DNA of 31,567 nucleotides, taken from Bryobacterales bacterium (GTDB lineage Bacteria > Acidobacteriota > Terriglobia > Bryobacterales > Bryobacteraceae). How positions within the stretch are numbered: the first letter of the stretch is position 1; the number at the start of each line of letters is the position of its first letter. Location of the stretch: the NCBI GenBank assembly GCA_016789785.1, contig JAEUQE010000088.1:1-31567 (forward strand), in the 5' to 3' direction. Under the pieces are notes generated by a model that was not told where the DNA came from, searched no databases, and was given only the letters and a program-made list of their open reading frames with translations. Of the stretch, positions 7,740 through 17,588 are shown in pieces. A program made the position numbers and the translations under genes.

Positions 7740-8823
7740 GATGCTTCCTCAGAAACTGCCATGCGATATCGCCACGGAATTCGTGTCCGCCGTCGAAAGC
7801 CTGGAACTCGAACTGTGCGTCAAGCCCAAGCTTGACATAGTAGTCGGCCACCCGGGCTGTCCCCCGCCGCGCTTCCTCAATGGGAAGGAGCTTGTCGTGA
7901 ATTCCGCTCTGCACCTGCAGGGGGCGCGGACAGATCAGCTTCACCAGATCGGGCCCCGCCATATCGAACAGGCGGCCATCGGTCTTGCGCATCTGTTTCT
8001 CGAATTCACTGCCAGGCTCCGGGTAGTCCTTGAACGAACAGCTTGCCACAGCCACCCGGATGCGCGGATCCAGCGCCGCCGCGTAAAGCGTGTAGAATCC
8101 CCCGTAACTCAGCCCGATCATGGCCACGCGTGAAGGATCCACCTCTTTGCGCTTCAGCAGCGCGTCCAGCCCTCGCGAGAGCTTCATCATCTCGATGGCG
8201 GCCAGACTGGTCCCCTTGGCGCGTAGTTTCTCATCCAGCCTGGCACGCACATCGGCGGGAATCGGGGTTCCGTTGTCGCGGTCGCGGAAAGGATATTGAA
8301 CCTGCAACGGAGCGAAGACCACATACCCTTCCGCCACGGCGCCCCGCACCTGATCCTTGTAGTTCGACCCGCCCCTGTAAGCCGCCATTTCCGGAAACCC
8401 GCCGCCGCCATGCTGCGAGATCACCAGGGGAGCGGGCAACTTCGCTTTCTTCGGCACAAGATAGAGTCCATAAGTCTCCAACTCGGGCGCAACCGGAATC
8501 CACATCCGGTAGTAAGTGGCCACTACATCTTCGCCGCTCTTCTCAAGCCGGGGCTCGCCCGTATGGCCCGTGAATCCCGGCGCGGGATAGCCGATCCGGC
8601 CTCGAAGCAACTGCCGCAGGGGCTCGATGGAACGCAGGTAGTCCGCCGGACTGCGGAAGTCGGGATTCGCCACCTGATCGGCGAAGGCTTCCAGTTGCCT
8701 CCAGTTCTTCTCGCGAACCGGCATGGTCGCGAGCGGATCTTCGTCATGGAGTGGCGGCTTCGTCTCCTGCGCGACTGCCACCAGCGAGATCGCAGTTGCG
8801 AACAGCACTCGTAGCTTTCTCAT
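7726..8823 (-). CDS. Secreted alpha/beta hydrolase (dienelactone-hydrolase-like)
   Basis: This 365-residue protein has an N-terminal signal peptide (MRKLRVLFATAISLVAVAQ) and a serine hydrolase domain. The nucleophile elbow GLSYGG places the serine at residue 239. Plausible Asp310 (SGIHDKLLP) and His347 (DGGHEF) complete the triad, and QHGGGG (about 137-142) forms the oxyanion region. It resembles the acetyl-xylan-esterase/dienelactone-hydrolase clans, so an ester substrate outside the cytoplasm is likely, but which one is not visible. Its start codon overlaps the hpt stop by four bases (8820-8823), and its end overlaps the MutS-like gene by 14, showing tight operon packing. Confidence 0.87.
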   Translation of the reverse strand: MRKLRVLFATAISLVAVAQETKPPLHDEDPLATMPVREKNWRQLEAFADQVANPDFRSPADYLRSIEPLRQLLRGRIGYPAPGFTGHTGEPRLEKSGEDVVATYYRMWIPVAPELETYGLYLVPKKAKLPAPLVISQHGGGGFPEMAAYRGGSNYKDQVRGAVAEGYVVFAPLQVQYPFRDRDNGTPIPADVRARLDEKLRAKGTSLAAIEMMKLSRGLDALLKRKEVDPSRVAMIGLSYGGFYTLYAAALDPRIRVAVASCSFKDYPEPGSEFEKQMRKTDGRLFDMAGPDLVKLICPRPLQVQSGIHDKLLPIEEARRGTARVADYYVKLGLDAQFEFQAFDGGHEFRGDIAWQFLRKHLGGR

Positions 8824-9347
8824 GGCTCAAGTACGCAGACGTCGCGAAGCTGGCGGTAATCTTCGGCGTAGTCGAGTCCGTAGCCCACGACGAATTCATC
8901 GGGAATCTGGAACCCCACGTAGTCGACGTGGACGGGGCGGATACGGCGCTCCGGTTTATCGAGCAGTGTCGCGATGCGCACCGACTTCGGCCGGCGCTGC
9001 TGGAGCACGTGAATCAGATAACTCAAGGTGACGCCGCTATCGAGGATGTCTTCGACGACGAGAATATCGTAGCCTTCGATCGAGGTATCCAGGTCTTTCG
9101 TCAATTTCACTTCACCCGATGACGACTTCCCCTTGCCGTAGCTGGAGATGCCGATGAAGTCCATGCGCGCCGGATGCGAGATCGCTCGCGCGAGGTCGGA
9201 GTAGAAAAGCACCGCTCCCTTCAGAACACACAGCAGATAGATTGGGCCGCTGCCGGCATAGTCCTGATCGATCTGCGCGCCGAGTTCGCGAATCCGCTGC
9301 TGGATGCGTTCTTCGCTGATGAGGACCTTGAGATTCGATTCCGCCAT
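8820..9347 (-). CDS. hpt: Hypoxanthine phosphoribosyltransferase
   Basis: A 175-residue purine-salvage enzyme that transfers the phosphoribosyl group of PRPP to hypoxanthine or guanine. The PRPP-binding motif VVEDILDSGVTLSY lies at residues 97-110. The flexible loop SSYGKGKSSSGEV is at 68-80, and LCVLKGA is at 39-45. A C-terminal VGYGLDYAEDYRQL matches the family's base-binding end. I chose ATG at 9347 (MAESNLKVL), which gives the usual family length; the longer open frame to 9512 only runs antisense through the neighbouring small gene. No strong ribosome site is seen. It overlaps the hydrolase gene downstream by four bases. Confidence 0.95.
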   Translation of the reverse strand: MAESNLKVLISEERIQQRIRELGAQIDQDYAGSGPIYLLCVLKGAVLFYSDLARAISHPARMDFIGISSYGKGKSSSGEVKLTKDLDTSIEGYDILVVEDILDSGVTLSYLIHVLQQRRPKSVRIATLLDKPERRIRPVHVDYVGFQIPDEFVVGYGLDYAEDYRQLRDVCVLEP

Positions 9348-9415
9348 AACTGAACAGCGTACCGCCCACGGAGGATCCGCTGCAGGGGCCCAAAGGGAGC
9401 CGCGTGCGAACCGCG

Positions 9416-9622
9416 TTAAACCGCGGGCAGATCGTTCTTGCGCAGGAGACCGCGACGGAACGGATCGGCCGCGGGAGCAGGACCGGTGGCTGGAGGATCG
9501 CCGCCGCCCCAAGGCCCGCGCCGGATCGCGTCGAGAATCTCCTGCCGGTAGCGCCAGAGGAGAATCGCTGCCATGCCACTAACTGCCAGAGTCAACGCCG
9601 CACGAAACAGATTGGGTTCCAT
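9416..9622 (-). CDS. Small single-helix membrane protein
   Basis: A 68-residue protein with one hydrophobic helix (about residues 5-24), then a basic and Pro/Gly-rich cytoplasmic tail. It is not recognised as any family. The ATG at 9622 is preceded by GGGAG at a spacing of about six bases, a good ribosome site. It is followed 68 bases later by hpt on the same strand, so it may be the first gene of the long minus-strand run. Confidence 0.6.
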   Translation of the reverse strand: MEPNLFRAALTLAVSGMAAILLWRYRQEILDAIRRGPWGGGDPPATGPAPAADPFRRGLLRKNDLPAV

Positions 9623-9943
9623 GGTGCTCCCAGCCTAGCACCTCTTTCAAAAGCTGGCACGCCACTGGATCCCGAAGAATCAGTGCTCCGTCCGTTCGCT
9701 GCGCGAAATCTCCCTAAGGTCCCACTGTTTTTACGAATCGCATACACTCACTATCAGCAACCCCGTGAGTTGTTGATCCCTCAAGCGAGCCGCCGCCTAC
9801 CTTTGTTGACCTTTGTCTTGCAGCTCAGGTGGATGACGAACGGAGTCAGGTAAACCTCAGCTCCGCCACCAGGCGCCTGAGGCAATCGTTCGATCTCCCG
9901 GATGTCCCCCTCCTCCGATGGTGGTTGGTGGAGACAAGGGAGT
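9623..9943. promoter_or_regulatory. Divergent intergenic region between the 68-aa gene and the sigma-54 activator
   Basis: No gene is seen in these 321 bases. They hold an inverted repeat, ATCAGCAAC (9753-9761) and GTTGTTGAT (9769-9777), with one mismatch and a 7-base loop, a possible operator or hairpin. TGGCACG at 9655-9661 matches the -24 half of a sigma-54 promoter, but the -12 half is poor. No convincing sigma-70 promoter was found for either side. Confidence 0.4.
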
Positions 9944-10996
<1,053 letters not shown>

Positions 10997-11129
10997 TTCC
11001 GCTATTACCTGATTTAGCTGTCCACCGGATCGCTTGGCCGCCCGTCTTCGCCACGGCGGTGCCAAAGCCTTGCGAAAGACACACCCTCGATCCGACTTTT
11101 TGCCAAGCCAGGGCGTCTAGCTAGTGGAT

Positions 11130-12419
11130 ATGGCACTCTCCCGGCGAACCGCCTTAGCGTCAACTGCCGGGGCCGCGTTCGCCTTGGCTCAGGGCACGCC
11201 GAACGCTGCCGCGCCAGACACCTCCAACGCCGTCCGCGATTGGATTCGCCGGACCGCGATCCCCCTGGCTACGCCGGTTGCCGGGCACCGATTCGATGAC
11301 ATGGCTGCACTCCGGAAGCTTATGGGCAATGCGCGACTCGTGGCACTCGGGGAGGCCACTCATGGCACACGCGAGTTCTTCCAGCTCAAGCATCGAATGC
11401 TGGAGTTCCTCGTCACGCAGATGGGTTTCTCCATCTTCGCCATTGAAGCCAGCATGCCCGAGTCCGATCGCCTCAACAACTTTGTCCTCAAGGGCGAGGG
11501 CGATCCCGCTGAGCTTCTCAAAGGGCCGCTCTCGTTGTGGCGGACGCAGGAAATCCTCGACATGGTGCTTTGGATGCGCGAACACAACAAGTCGGGCAGG
11601 GGAAGAGTCGAGTTCATGGGGTTCGACATGCAAAACCCTACCCTCGCCGTTGAGATCGTTCGCGGCTTTGTCACGAAGACGGATCCCGCGTTCGCACAGA
11701 CCTTCGAACGTGCCTCGCGGTTGGTTCTTGGAATGAACCCCCGGGCCGTGGATCCGGCGGTCGCAGAGGAGTGGGATCGGGTTGTTACGCATTTGGAGTC
11801 GTTGCGTCCTCGTCCCGCTGCCGAGTGGACGATCCGGAACGCTCGGGTCGTCCAGCAGTTTGTTCAGTGGGCTGACAGCCTCGGGAAGGGTCCAGTCTCC
11901 ATGGCCGTGCGCGATGCCAGTATGGCCGCCAACGTGAAATGGATTCTCGACCAATCCAAGGAAGCCAAGGCCGTTCTGTCCGCACACAACTTCCATGTCA
12001 TGACCGGGCCGCTCTACCCGAACCACAAGGGTCCGGATGACAGCATGGGAGCGGTGCTGCGCAAGATCTACGGGGACGAACTGGTGACGTTCGGCCTTGT
12101 GTTCAATCAGGGCTCGTTTCGGGCGAGGGCGAAAAATGGCAGCCTGCAGGATTTCGCGGTGCCGCCGCTCGCTGCGGGGAGTCTGGATGCCACGCTGGCT
12201 GCGAGTGGCGTCCCCCTGTTCGCGCTTGATTTGCGTACCGCGCCGAAGGCTGGACCTGTGGCGGATTGGTTGGCGGCCCCGCGCCCTACTCGGAACATCA
12301 TGGCTGGGTTTTCGGAAGACGCCCCCAATTTCACCATCTTCGAGCACGCTGTCAGGGAACGGTATGACTGTCTGCTCTTCGTGGAGCGGACCACTGCGTC
12401 AAAGCCGGTCGCCGGCTAG
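11130..12419 (+). CDS. Erythromycin-esterase-family protein with Tat-like leader
   Basis: From ATG 11130 the protein has 429 residues (GTG at 11124 adds two). The N-terminus MALSRRTALASTAGAAFALAQ resembles a twin-arginine signal. The family motif ALGEATHGTREFFQLKHR is at about 72-89, with Glu75 and His78 matching the proposed catalytic residues of Ere esterases, and Glu106 in FAIEASMPES. Length fits the family, about 400 residues. Known members open the macrolide ring, but many environmental members have unknown hydrolase roles, so resistance should not be assumed. No strong ribosome site was found. It stands alone on this strand, about 130 bases after the activator gene. Confidence 0.85.
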   Translation: MALSRRTALASTAGAAFALAQGTPNAAAPDTSNAVRDWIRRTAIPLATPVAGHRFDDMAALRKLMGNARLVALGEATHGTREFFQLKHRMLEFLVTQMGFSIFAIEASMPESDRLNNFVLKGEGDPAELLKGPLSLWRTQEILDMVLWMREHNKSGRGRVEFMGFDMQNPTLAVEIVRGFVTKTDPAFAQTFERASRLVLGMNPRAVDPAVAEEWDRVVTHLESLRPRPAAEWTIRNARVVQQFVQWADSLGKGPVSMAVRDASMAANVKWILDQSKEAKAVLSAHNFHVMTGPLYPNHKGPDDSMGAVLRKIYGDELVTFGLVFNQGSFRARAKNGSLQDFAVPPLAAGSLDATLAASGVPLFALDLRTAPKAGPVADWLAAPRPTRNIMAGFSEDAPNFTIFEHAVRERYDCLLFVERTTASKPVAG

Positions 12420-12470
12420 ATTGGCGTTCCCACACACTCGACGGAAACAGTGACTTGCTGCCCCATCGCC

Positions 12471-12485
12471 GGAGGCGAATGCCGC
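12471..12485 (+). repeat. REP-like element GGAGGCGAATGCCGC, copy 1
   Basis: The 15-base sequence recurs exactly at 12584-12598, and a shorter relative (GAGCGAATGCCC) lies at 12505-12516. Copy 1 is in the spacer between the convergent esterase-family and coiled-coil genes, where it could act as a short dispersed repeat. Confidence 0.5.
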
Positions 12486-12559
12486 GCGGCTAGCGCCTTG
12501 GGGAGAGCGAATGCCCAGGGGCAACGTACTTGGGGTAGCAGAGGTGACCGTTGGGGGAA

Positions 12560-13429
12560 TCAACGACGTGCGGCCTCTTCGCTGGAGGCGAATGCCGCAC
12601 GGTTCGTGCTGCCGTTAACCTGCTCTCTGGCAAGCCCCAACTCGGTCTCTAGTTTGGCGACCTTCGCATGCAGCGTCGCCAACTTGCGATCCTTTTCCTC
12701 GATCTGCGCGTCGCGGTCCGCCACTTGGAGTTTCAACGGCGTGAGCCGGACCACCAGGGCCTCCAGTTTGGACGCTTCCGTTTCCTTCGCCGCCACCGTT
12801 GCGCGGAGGTCGGCCAGTTCGCGCTCTGCCGCGCGCCGTGCTTGGGCGGCGGCAGCCTGATCCGACACCTGGGCCGCGCGCACCGTATCCATCTCGGCCG
12901 CAAGCCCCGTAATTGTCTGCCGCAGCGCCGCGGCCTCGGCATCCTTGCCTGCGAGAATCTCGTCGAATGCCCGGCGCTCACTGGCATGCGCAGCCGCTAA
13001 CGCACCCATTTCCGCGCGCAAACTTCCCAACTGAGCGCTTTGGGCTCGTTCTGAATCCAGTTCCTGCGATAACTCACGGATGCGGGCTTCCATATCACGT
13101 TGGGCGGATGCCTGCCCGGCGGACACCCGCAGTGCATCGTCCAGCCTCGCCGTCACTGTTGCGAGATTTTCGCGCAGGTCACTGGCCTCCGCCGCTTTGG
13201 TGTCGAGAAGACTTTGACGCTCCCGCAGCGCGGCCTCCGCATCCGCCAGAGACTTCCGAAGGTCCCCGGCCCTGGCCTGCCAGTCCTCCATTGATGCACG
13301 ATGCCTCGACTCTGCTTGTTCGCTCGCAATCCCCGCGCGCACACTTCGCATGACCCAGGCTGCGACGAACGCGCCACATGCCGCCAACAGGGAGACAGCC
13401 ATCCCAATCGGAGTGAAATTCAGAGGCAT
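12560..13429 (-). CDS. Membrane-anchored coiled-coil protein
   Basis: A 289-residue protein with one N-terminal membrane helix (about residues 8-27) followed by an almost unbroken Ala/Glu/Arg-rich coiled coil (about 35-275), with heptad-like spacing throughout. No enzymatic motif is present. It probably acts as a structural or scaffold protein on one face of the cytoplasmic membrane; similarity to RmuC- or SMC-like coils is compositional only. The ATG at 13429 begins MPLNFTPIGMAVSLL. It lies 90 bases downstream of the polytopic membrane gene on the same strand. Its last codons (AAFASSEEAARR) are encoded by a copy of the REP-like repeat, so the C-terminal tail may be recent. Confidence 0.7.
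   Translation of the reverse strand: MPLNFTPIGMAVSLLAACGAFVAAWVMRSVRAGIASEQAESRHRASMEDWQARAGDLRKSLADAEAALRERQSLLDTKAAEASDLRENLATVTARLDDALRVSAGQASAQRDMEARIRELSQELDSERAQSAQLGSLRAEMGALAAAHASERRAFDEILAGKDAEAAALRQTITGLAAEMDTVRAAQVSDQAAAAQARRAAERELADLRATVAAKETEASKLEALVVRLTPLKLQVADRDAQIEEKDRKLATLHAKVAKLETELGLAREQVNGSTNRAAFASSEEAARR
12584..12598 (+). repeat. REP-like element, copy 2, inside the 3' end of the coiled-coil gene
   Basis: This is identical to 12471-12485 and is preceded by GCCTC, which can pair with GAGGC to form a 5-bp stem around TTCGCTG. It encodes part of the last residues of the coiled-coil protein. Confidence 0.5.
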
Positions 13430-13519
13430 TTCGAAACGTAATCCTCAGAGAAAAAGCAGGGATCGATATCGATCTTGAACAGACCCTTCTATCAACCATT
13501 GCGCTTTCGCGAACCCAAG

Positions 13520-15484
13520 TCAAGTAATCTGCGCGAAACCAGGGAAACGCCTGAGTGCGAGCAAGGCAAGCCCGAGCGCCGCGGCGGGCAAGAGGCCACA
13601 GATGCGCCGCTCCAGCCCCCCGTCATAGAACACGTCCACCGTGCACGGCCCGTCACACTCCGGCTCCACGATCATCTGCCCGAGCCCGTCCGCTCGAACC
13701 GGTACCCGCCTTCCTCCCGCCATCGCCGACCATCCGCGGTGAAAGCTGACCTGCAAACTCACCACATCCCGCCGCCTAAGAGCGCCCGCGATCCGGAGCG
13801 ACCGCGGGGACGTCCAATGGCTTCGGAGCGGCGCGCCCTCCGCCTCAATGGCGCTGACGTACGGGCGGAGGTCCTCCGAAACGCCCGGGGCTTGGCGGAG
13901 CACAGCCTCCGGCGCGATCCGGTAAGCCAGCGTCGAAGCACCTGGCACGGCATAGAGCACGTCATGCGGGCCGGCCCAAAGCGGTTTCAGCACGCCTTCG
14001 AACTTCTGCGCCATCCCCGGTGACGGATAGGGCTCCGTGCTCCCCTGACCGGAAACGGCAATCGCGCGAATTCCGAACGCCTTCAGCCACAGCAGTGCGC
14101 GATCCACAGGCTCCGCGGCCTGGATCCCGTACCATGCCACCGCCGACTGGTAGTTGATCCTGCCGTGAGAAAAACCGCCATCCAGATTCGGCGTATCCGT
14201 GAACACATGCAGCCAGAAGCCAGTCGCGCCCAGCGCAAATACGCGGTCCTGGAAACGGTTCTCCCGCAGCCACGTCCCGATCTGATACATCGGCGTCGCC
14301 TTCATATCGATCGCGCGCAGATTGATCTCGCGATTGAGGCGCCGGACCTGCTTCACCGGATGGACCGAGAATGCGATCAGGATCGCGATCGAGCCGCCTC
14401 CCACCCAGGCCGCATGTCCCCGCACCAACCGCGCCAGCAGCAACCCTGCCACCAGCGCGATCCCCATCTCCATCTGCAAGTGATACCGGCCCGCCTGGGG
14501 TAGAATCTCCACCTTGGCCCATTCGGCCATCAGCGTCAGGGTTCCCGTCAGCGCCAGAAACAACACCGCGAATTGCTCGGCGAATCCAGCCCGCCAGCGG
14601 CGCAGAAGCCAGACCAGTCCCGCGGCTGCCCCGCCAAGCAAGATCCACCGCAGCGCGATTTTCGCGGGAGTCAGCGTCTCGGGCAGACCGATGGTTCGCG
14701 CATTGGTCTGGATGGTCGCAATCGTCGAAGGCGGCAGCCAGACGGCGGCGACCGCATAGGCCATCAGTGCCGTCAGCACCAACCATCGGAGAGCCTTTCC
14801 ATGTCCGTCCGGAAGCACGATCAGGGCGCACAGCAGCGCCATCCCGAGCGTGAATCCGGCATGCCAGTTGGTCAGTGCAGTGGCCGCGCACATCAGGCTC
14901 GCCGCGATCAACCGCCCCACCGACGGCTTCCTCCACAACATCAGCATCAGCAGACAGGCCAGCGGAACCAGCGTTAGCCCCGATACGTGCGGCCCCTCGC
15001 CCCATACCACCACCGTCTGCAGGCGGCGTCCGTGGAAAATGCCCATGTCCGCCACGATCGACGGAATCAGCCATGCCGACGGCGAGAATACCGAGTAGAT
15101 CAGTCCGGCCGCAAACGCCGCTACCACCGAGCCCGAAATGCGCCACGCAAACCAGTACAGGGTCACCGGCCCCAGGCAGAACCAGAATGCCGAAACCGCG
15201 TGGTAGGCCTGACCTGGCCCGATTCCCGTAAGCGCCCCCAAGCCAGCCGAAGTCAGGTGCAGCAGCGGAGGATAGGTGTTCTCGAAAGGAATCCCGCCGT
15301 ACCATAGGGGAAACCACGAAAGGTCCCGCCAGTTCTCCTGTATGTACCGCGCCAGCCCGATGTAGGCGGCTTCAATCGAGTGCAGTTGGTCGATATACTC
15401 GCGCTGGAATAACTCCTGACAGACGTAGTAATTGAGACCGAAGAGCACAATCGCCGGGAACAGGCCTCGCAGCAGAACAGGCAT
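13520..15484 (-). CDS. Large polytopic membrane protein, PTPS-related domain type
   Basis: From ATG 15484 the protein has 654 residues with around a dozen hydrophobic helices over the first 400, then a mostly soluble extracytoplasmic part and one more helix at the C-terminus (about 625-645). The motif PLWYGGIPFENTYPPLLH (about 59-76) is characteristic of the '6-pyruvoyl-tetrahydropterin synthase related' membrane family, which resembles GT-C glycosyltransferases or YfhO-like proteins. A glycosyltransferase role is inference. The start is set by AAGGGAG five bases upstream; the frame is open to 15589, but that extension lacks features. It is divergent from the oxidoreductase operon and probably cotranscribed with the coiled-coil gene. 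Confidence 0.78.
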   Translation of the reverse strand: MPVLLRGLFPAIVLFGLNYYVCQELFQREYIDQLHSIEAAYIGLARYIQENWRDLSWFPLWYGGIPFENTYPPLLHLTSAGLGALTGIGPGQAYHAVSAFWFCLGPVTLYWFAWRISGSVVAAFAAGLIYSVFSPSAWLIPSIVADMGIFHGRRLQTVVVWGEGPHVSGLTLVPLACLLMLMLWRKPSVGRLIAASLMCAATALTNWHAGFTLGMALLCALIVLPDGHGKALRWLVLTALMAYAVAAVWLPPSTIATIQTNARTIGLPETLTPAKIALRWILLGGAAAGLVWLLRRWRAGFAEQFAVLFLALTGTLTLMAEWAKVEILPQAGRYHLQMEMGIALVAGLLLARLVRGHAAWVGGGSIAILIAFSVHPVKQVRRLNREINLRAIDMKATPMYQIGTWLRENRFQDRVFALGATGFWLHVFTDTPNLDGGFSHGRINYQSAVAWYGIQAAEPVDRALLWLKAFGIRAIAVSGQGSTEPYPSPGMAQKFEGVLKPLWAGPHDVLYAVPGASTLAYRIAPEAVLRQAPGVSEDLRPYVSAIEAEGAPLRSHWTSPRSLRIAGALRRRDVVSLQVSFHRGWSAMAGGRRVPVRADGLGQMIVEPECDGPCTVDVFYDGGLERRICGLLPAAALGLALLALRRFPGFAQIT

Positions 15485-15740
15485 CAGTGCTCCCTTGAGC
15501 GTATCCGATTCCACCCGTCCGCCGCCATGACGCCAGATCCCCTTTCCCCCAAACACCCTGCCCCAGGGACTGTTCACAGCCGTAGGCAACCGAAAACTGA
15601 AATCGGCGGGCGAGCGGCAAACGCGCCCTATATAATGGGAAAGTCAAGGTCGGGCGACAATCTCGACAATTCCGATAGACATTGAGCAGATGGGCTTGCC
15701 CAGCCTGCTCCAGTCCGATATTCTGGAAGTACAGCAACTT
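15485..15740. promoter_or_regulatory. Divergent promoter region for korA and the PTPS-related gene
   Basis: A perfect TATAAT at 15631-15636 faces korA, about 105 bases before its start codon. No good -35 hexamer lies 16-18 bases upstream, so an activator or extended -10 use is possible. GGAAG at 15725-15729 is a plausible korA ribosome site. AAGGGAG, read on the minus strand from 15490-15496, serves the divergent gene. Confidence 0.45.
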
Positions 15741-17588
15741 ATGTCCACTATCGACGTCAGTCCGGTTGCCTCACATGCCGGCGGCGAATCCGCTTACCGT
15801 GTCGTAAACGACTTCTCCATTCAAGTGGCGACGGTGAACGGTTCGGGCAGTCAGACCGCCAACAACGTACTCATGCGGTCCATCTTTCAGATGGGCATCC
15901 CGGTCTCCGGCAAAAACCTGTTTCCCTCCAACATTGCCGGTTTGCCGACCTGGTTCACCATCCGCGCCAACAAGCACGGCTGGATCGGGCGCAAGAAAGA
16001 AATCGACTTCCTGGTCGCGATGAATCCTGAAACCGCACGGGAAGACGTCATGAAGCTCGAAGAGGGTTCCGCCGTCGTCTACGACGAGCCCCTCAAGCTC
16101 AACGAACTCCGCAGCGACCTGCATTTCTATCCCGTGCCGTTCGACAAGCTCGTGGTGCCCGTTTGCCCCGAAGCCAAGCTTCGCAAACTGGTCCGCAACA
16201 TGATCTACGACGGCGTGGTCGCCCATCTGCTCTCCATCGACCTCGAAGAGATGCGCAAGGCGATCTTCAAGCAGTTCGGCGCGAAGAAAGCCAAAGCTGC
16301 CGAGTTGAACTGGAATGCCGTCCAGGCTGGCCGCCAGTTCGCCATCGACAACCTGCGCAAGACCGATCCATTCCTGGTCGAGCACATGGACAGGACCGCC
16401 GGCAAGATCATCATTGACGGCAACTCCGCCGCAGCGCTTGGATGCGTGTTCGCCGGCTGCACGGTTGTGACGTGGTATCCCATCACACCCTCCTCCTCGC
16501 TGGTCGAAAGCATGATCGGCTACCTGAGGCGGCTCCGCCACGACAAGGAAACCGGCCAGGCGAGCTACGCCGTGCTCCAGGCCGAGGATGAACTGGCCGC
16601 CATCGGGATGGTCCTCGGAGCTTCCTGGGCGGGCGCTCGGGCCATGACCTCCACATCGGGCCCAGGCATCTCGCTGATGTCGGAATTCGTCGGCCTCGGC
16701 TACTATGCCGAGATTCCCGCCGTGATCTTCGACGTGCAGCGTGTCGGCCCATCCACCGGCCTTCCCACCCGCACCATGCAGGGCGACGTGCTCGCGAACG
16801 CGCTGCTCTCGCATGGCGACACCAGGCACCCCCTGTTCTTCCCGTCCTCTCCCGCCGAGTGCTTCCAAATGGCGCAGGACGCCTTTGATTTCGCCGAGCG
16901 CTTCCAGACTCCCGTCTTCGTGAACTCCGACCTCGACCTCGGCATGAACAACTGGATGGCCGACCCGTTTGACTACCCGGCAAAGCCATTCGATCGCGGC
17001 AAGGTGCTGACCAAGGAAGACCTCGACCGTCTCGGCGGATTCAGCCGCTACAAGGACGTGGATGGCGACGGCATCCCCTACCGCACGCTGCCCGGCACCC
17101 CGCATCCCAACGCCGCTTACTTCACCCGCGGCTCCGGACATAACGACAAGGCCGCCTACAGCGAGCGCGAAGACGACTACGTGAACAACGTCGACCGCCT
17201 CTCGCGCAAGTTCGAAACCATGCGCAGCTATGTGCCGAAGCCCGAAGTGGAAATCAACTCCAAGGCGAAAATCGGCATCGTGTGCAGCGGCACTTCCCGC
17301 TGGGCCTGCGAAGAGAGCCGCGACCAGCTCATCCGCGAGTACGGCATCGAGACCAGCTATCTGCGTCTAAAAGCCTACCCCTTCACCAATGAGTTACCGG
17401 ACTTCATCGACCAGCACGACCGTATCTACATCGTCGAACAGAATCGTGACGGTCAACTACTGGCGTTGATGAAGCTCGAATACTCGCCCGAGCGCATCGC
17501 CAAGCTGAAGAGCATTCGCTACTACGGAGGCATGCCGCTCGACGCACGCACCGTCACCGATGAACTTGTTTCGAAGGAGGGCTTATGA
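15741..17588 (+). CDS. korA: 2-oxoacid:acceptor (ferredoxin) oxidoreductase, gamma-alpha fused subunit
   Basis: From ATG 15741 the protein has 615 residues. The N-terminal gamma domain (about 23-205) starts with VATVNGSGSQTANN and NLFPSNIAGLPTWF. The pyrimidine-binding alpha domain (about 230-450) has YPITPSSSLVES, TSTSGPGISLMSE and GPSTGLPTRTMQGD. A domain II follows (about 500-600). This is the KorA layout of aerobic and facultative bacteria such as Mycobacterium. With KorB it decarboxylates a 2-oxoacid, often 2-oxoglutarate, to the acyl-CoA while reducing ferredoxin; the substrate is inferred from this subtype. The longer start at 15690 adds residues unlike the family. The last codons overlap korB by four bases, so the subunits are translationally coupled. 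Confidence 0.93.
   Translation: MSTIDVSPVASHAGGESAYRVVNDFSIQVATVNGSGSQTANNVLMRSIFQMGIPVSGKNLFPSNIAGLPTWFTIRANKHGWIGRKKEIDFLVAMNPETAREDVMKLEEGSAVVYDEPLKLNELRSDLHFYPVPFDKLVVPVCPEAKLRKLVRNMIYDGVVAHLLSIDLEEMRKAIFKQFGAKKAKAAELNWNAVQAGRQFAIDNLRKTDPFLVEHMDRTAGKIIIDGNSAAALGCVFAGCTVVTWYPITPSSSLVESMIGYLRRLRHDKETGQASYAVLQAEDELAAIGMVLGASWAGARAMTSTSGPGISLMSEFVGLGYYAEIPAVIFDVQRVGPSTGLPTRTMQGDVLANALLSHGDTRHPLFFPSSPAECFQMAQDAFDFAERFQTPVFVNSDLDLGMNNWMADPFDYPAKPFDRGKVLTKEDLDRLGGFSRYKDVDGDGIPYRTLPGTPHPNAAYFTRGSGHNDKAAYSEREDDYVNNVDRLSRKFETMRSYVPKPEVEINSKAKIGIVCSGTSRWACEESRDQLIREYGIETSYLRLKAYPFTNELPDFIDQHDRIYIVEQNRDGQLLALMKLEYSPERIAKLKSIRYYGGMPLDARTVTDELVSKEGL

Noticed and set aside
11124..12419. Macrolide resistance gene
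   Set aside because: Family membership alone does not show activity on macrolides; the gene has a Tat-like leader and no resistance or mobile context.
13962..15317. Second minus frame of 451 codons inside the PTPS-related gene
   Set aside because: It is Gly/Arg/Ala-rich and lacks hydrophobic helices or motifs, the usual look of a shifted frame in GC-rich DNA.
15771..17141. Long minus-strand frame opposite korA
   Set aside because: The opposite strand encodes all korA family motifs; this frame is its complement.
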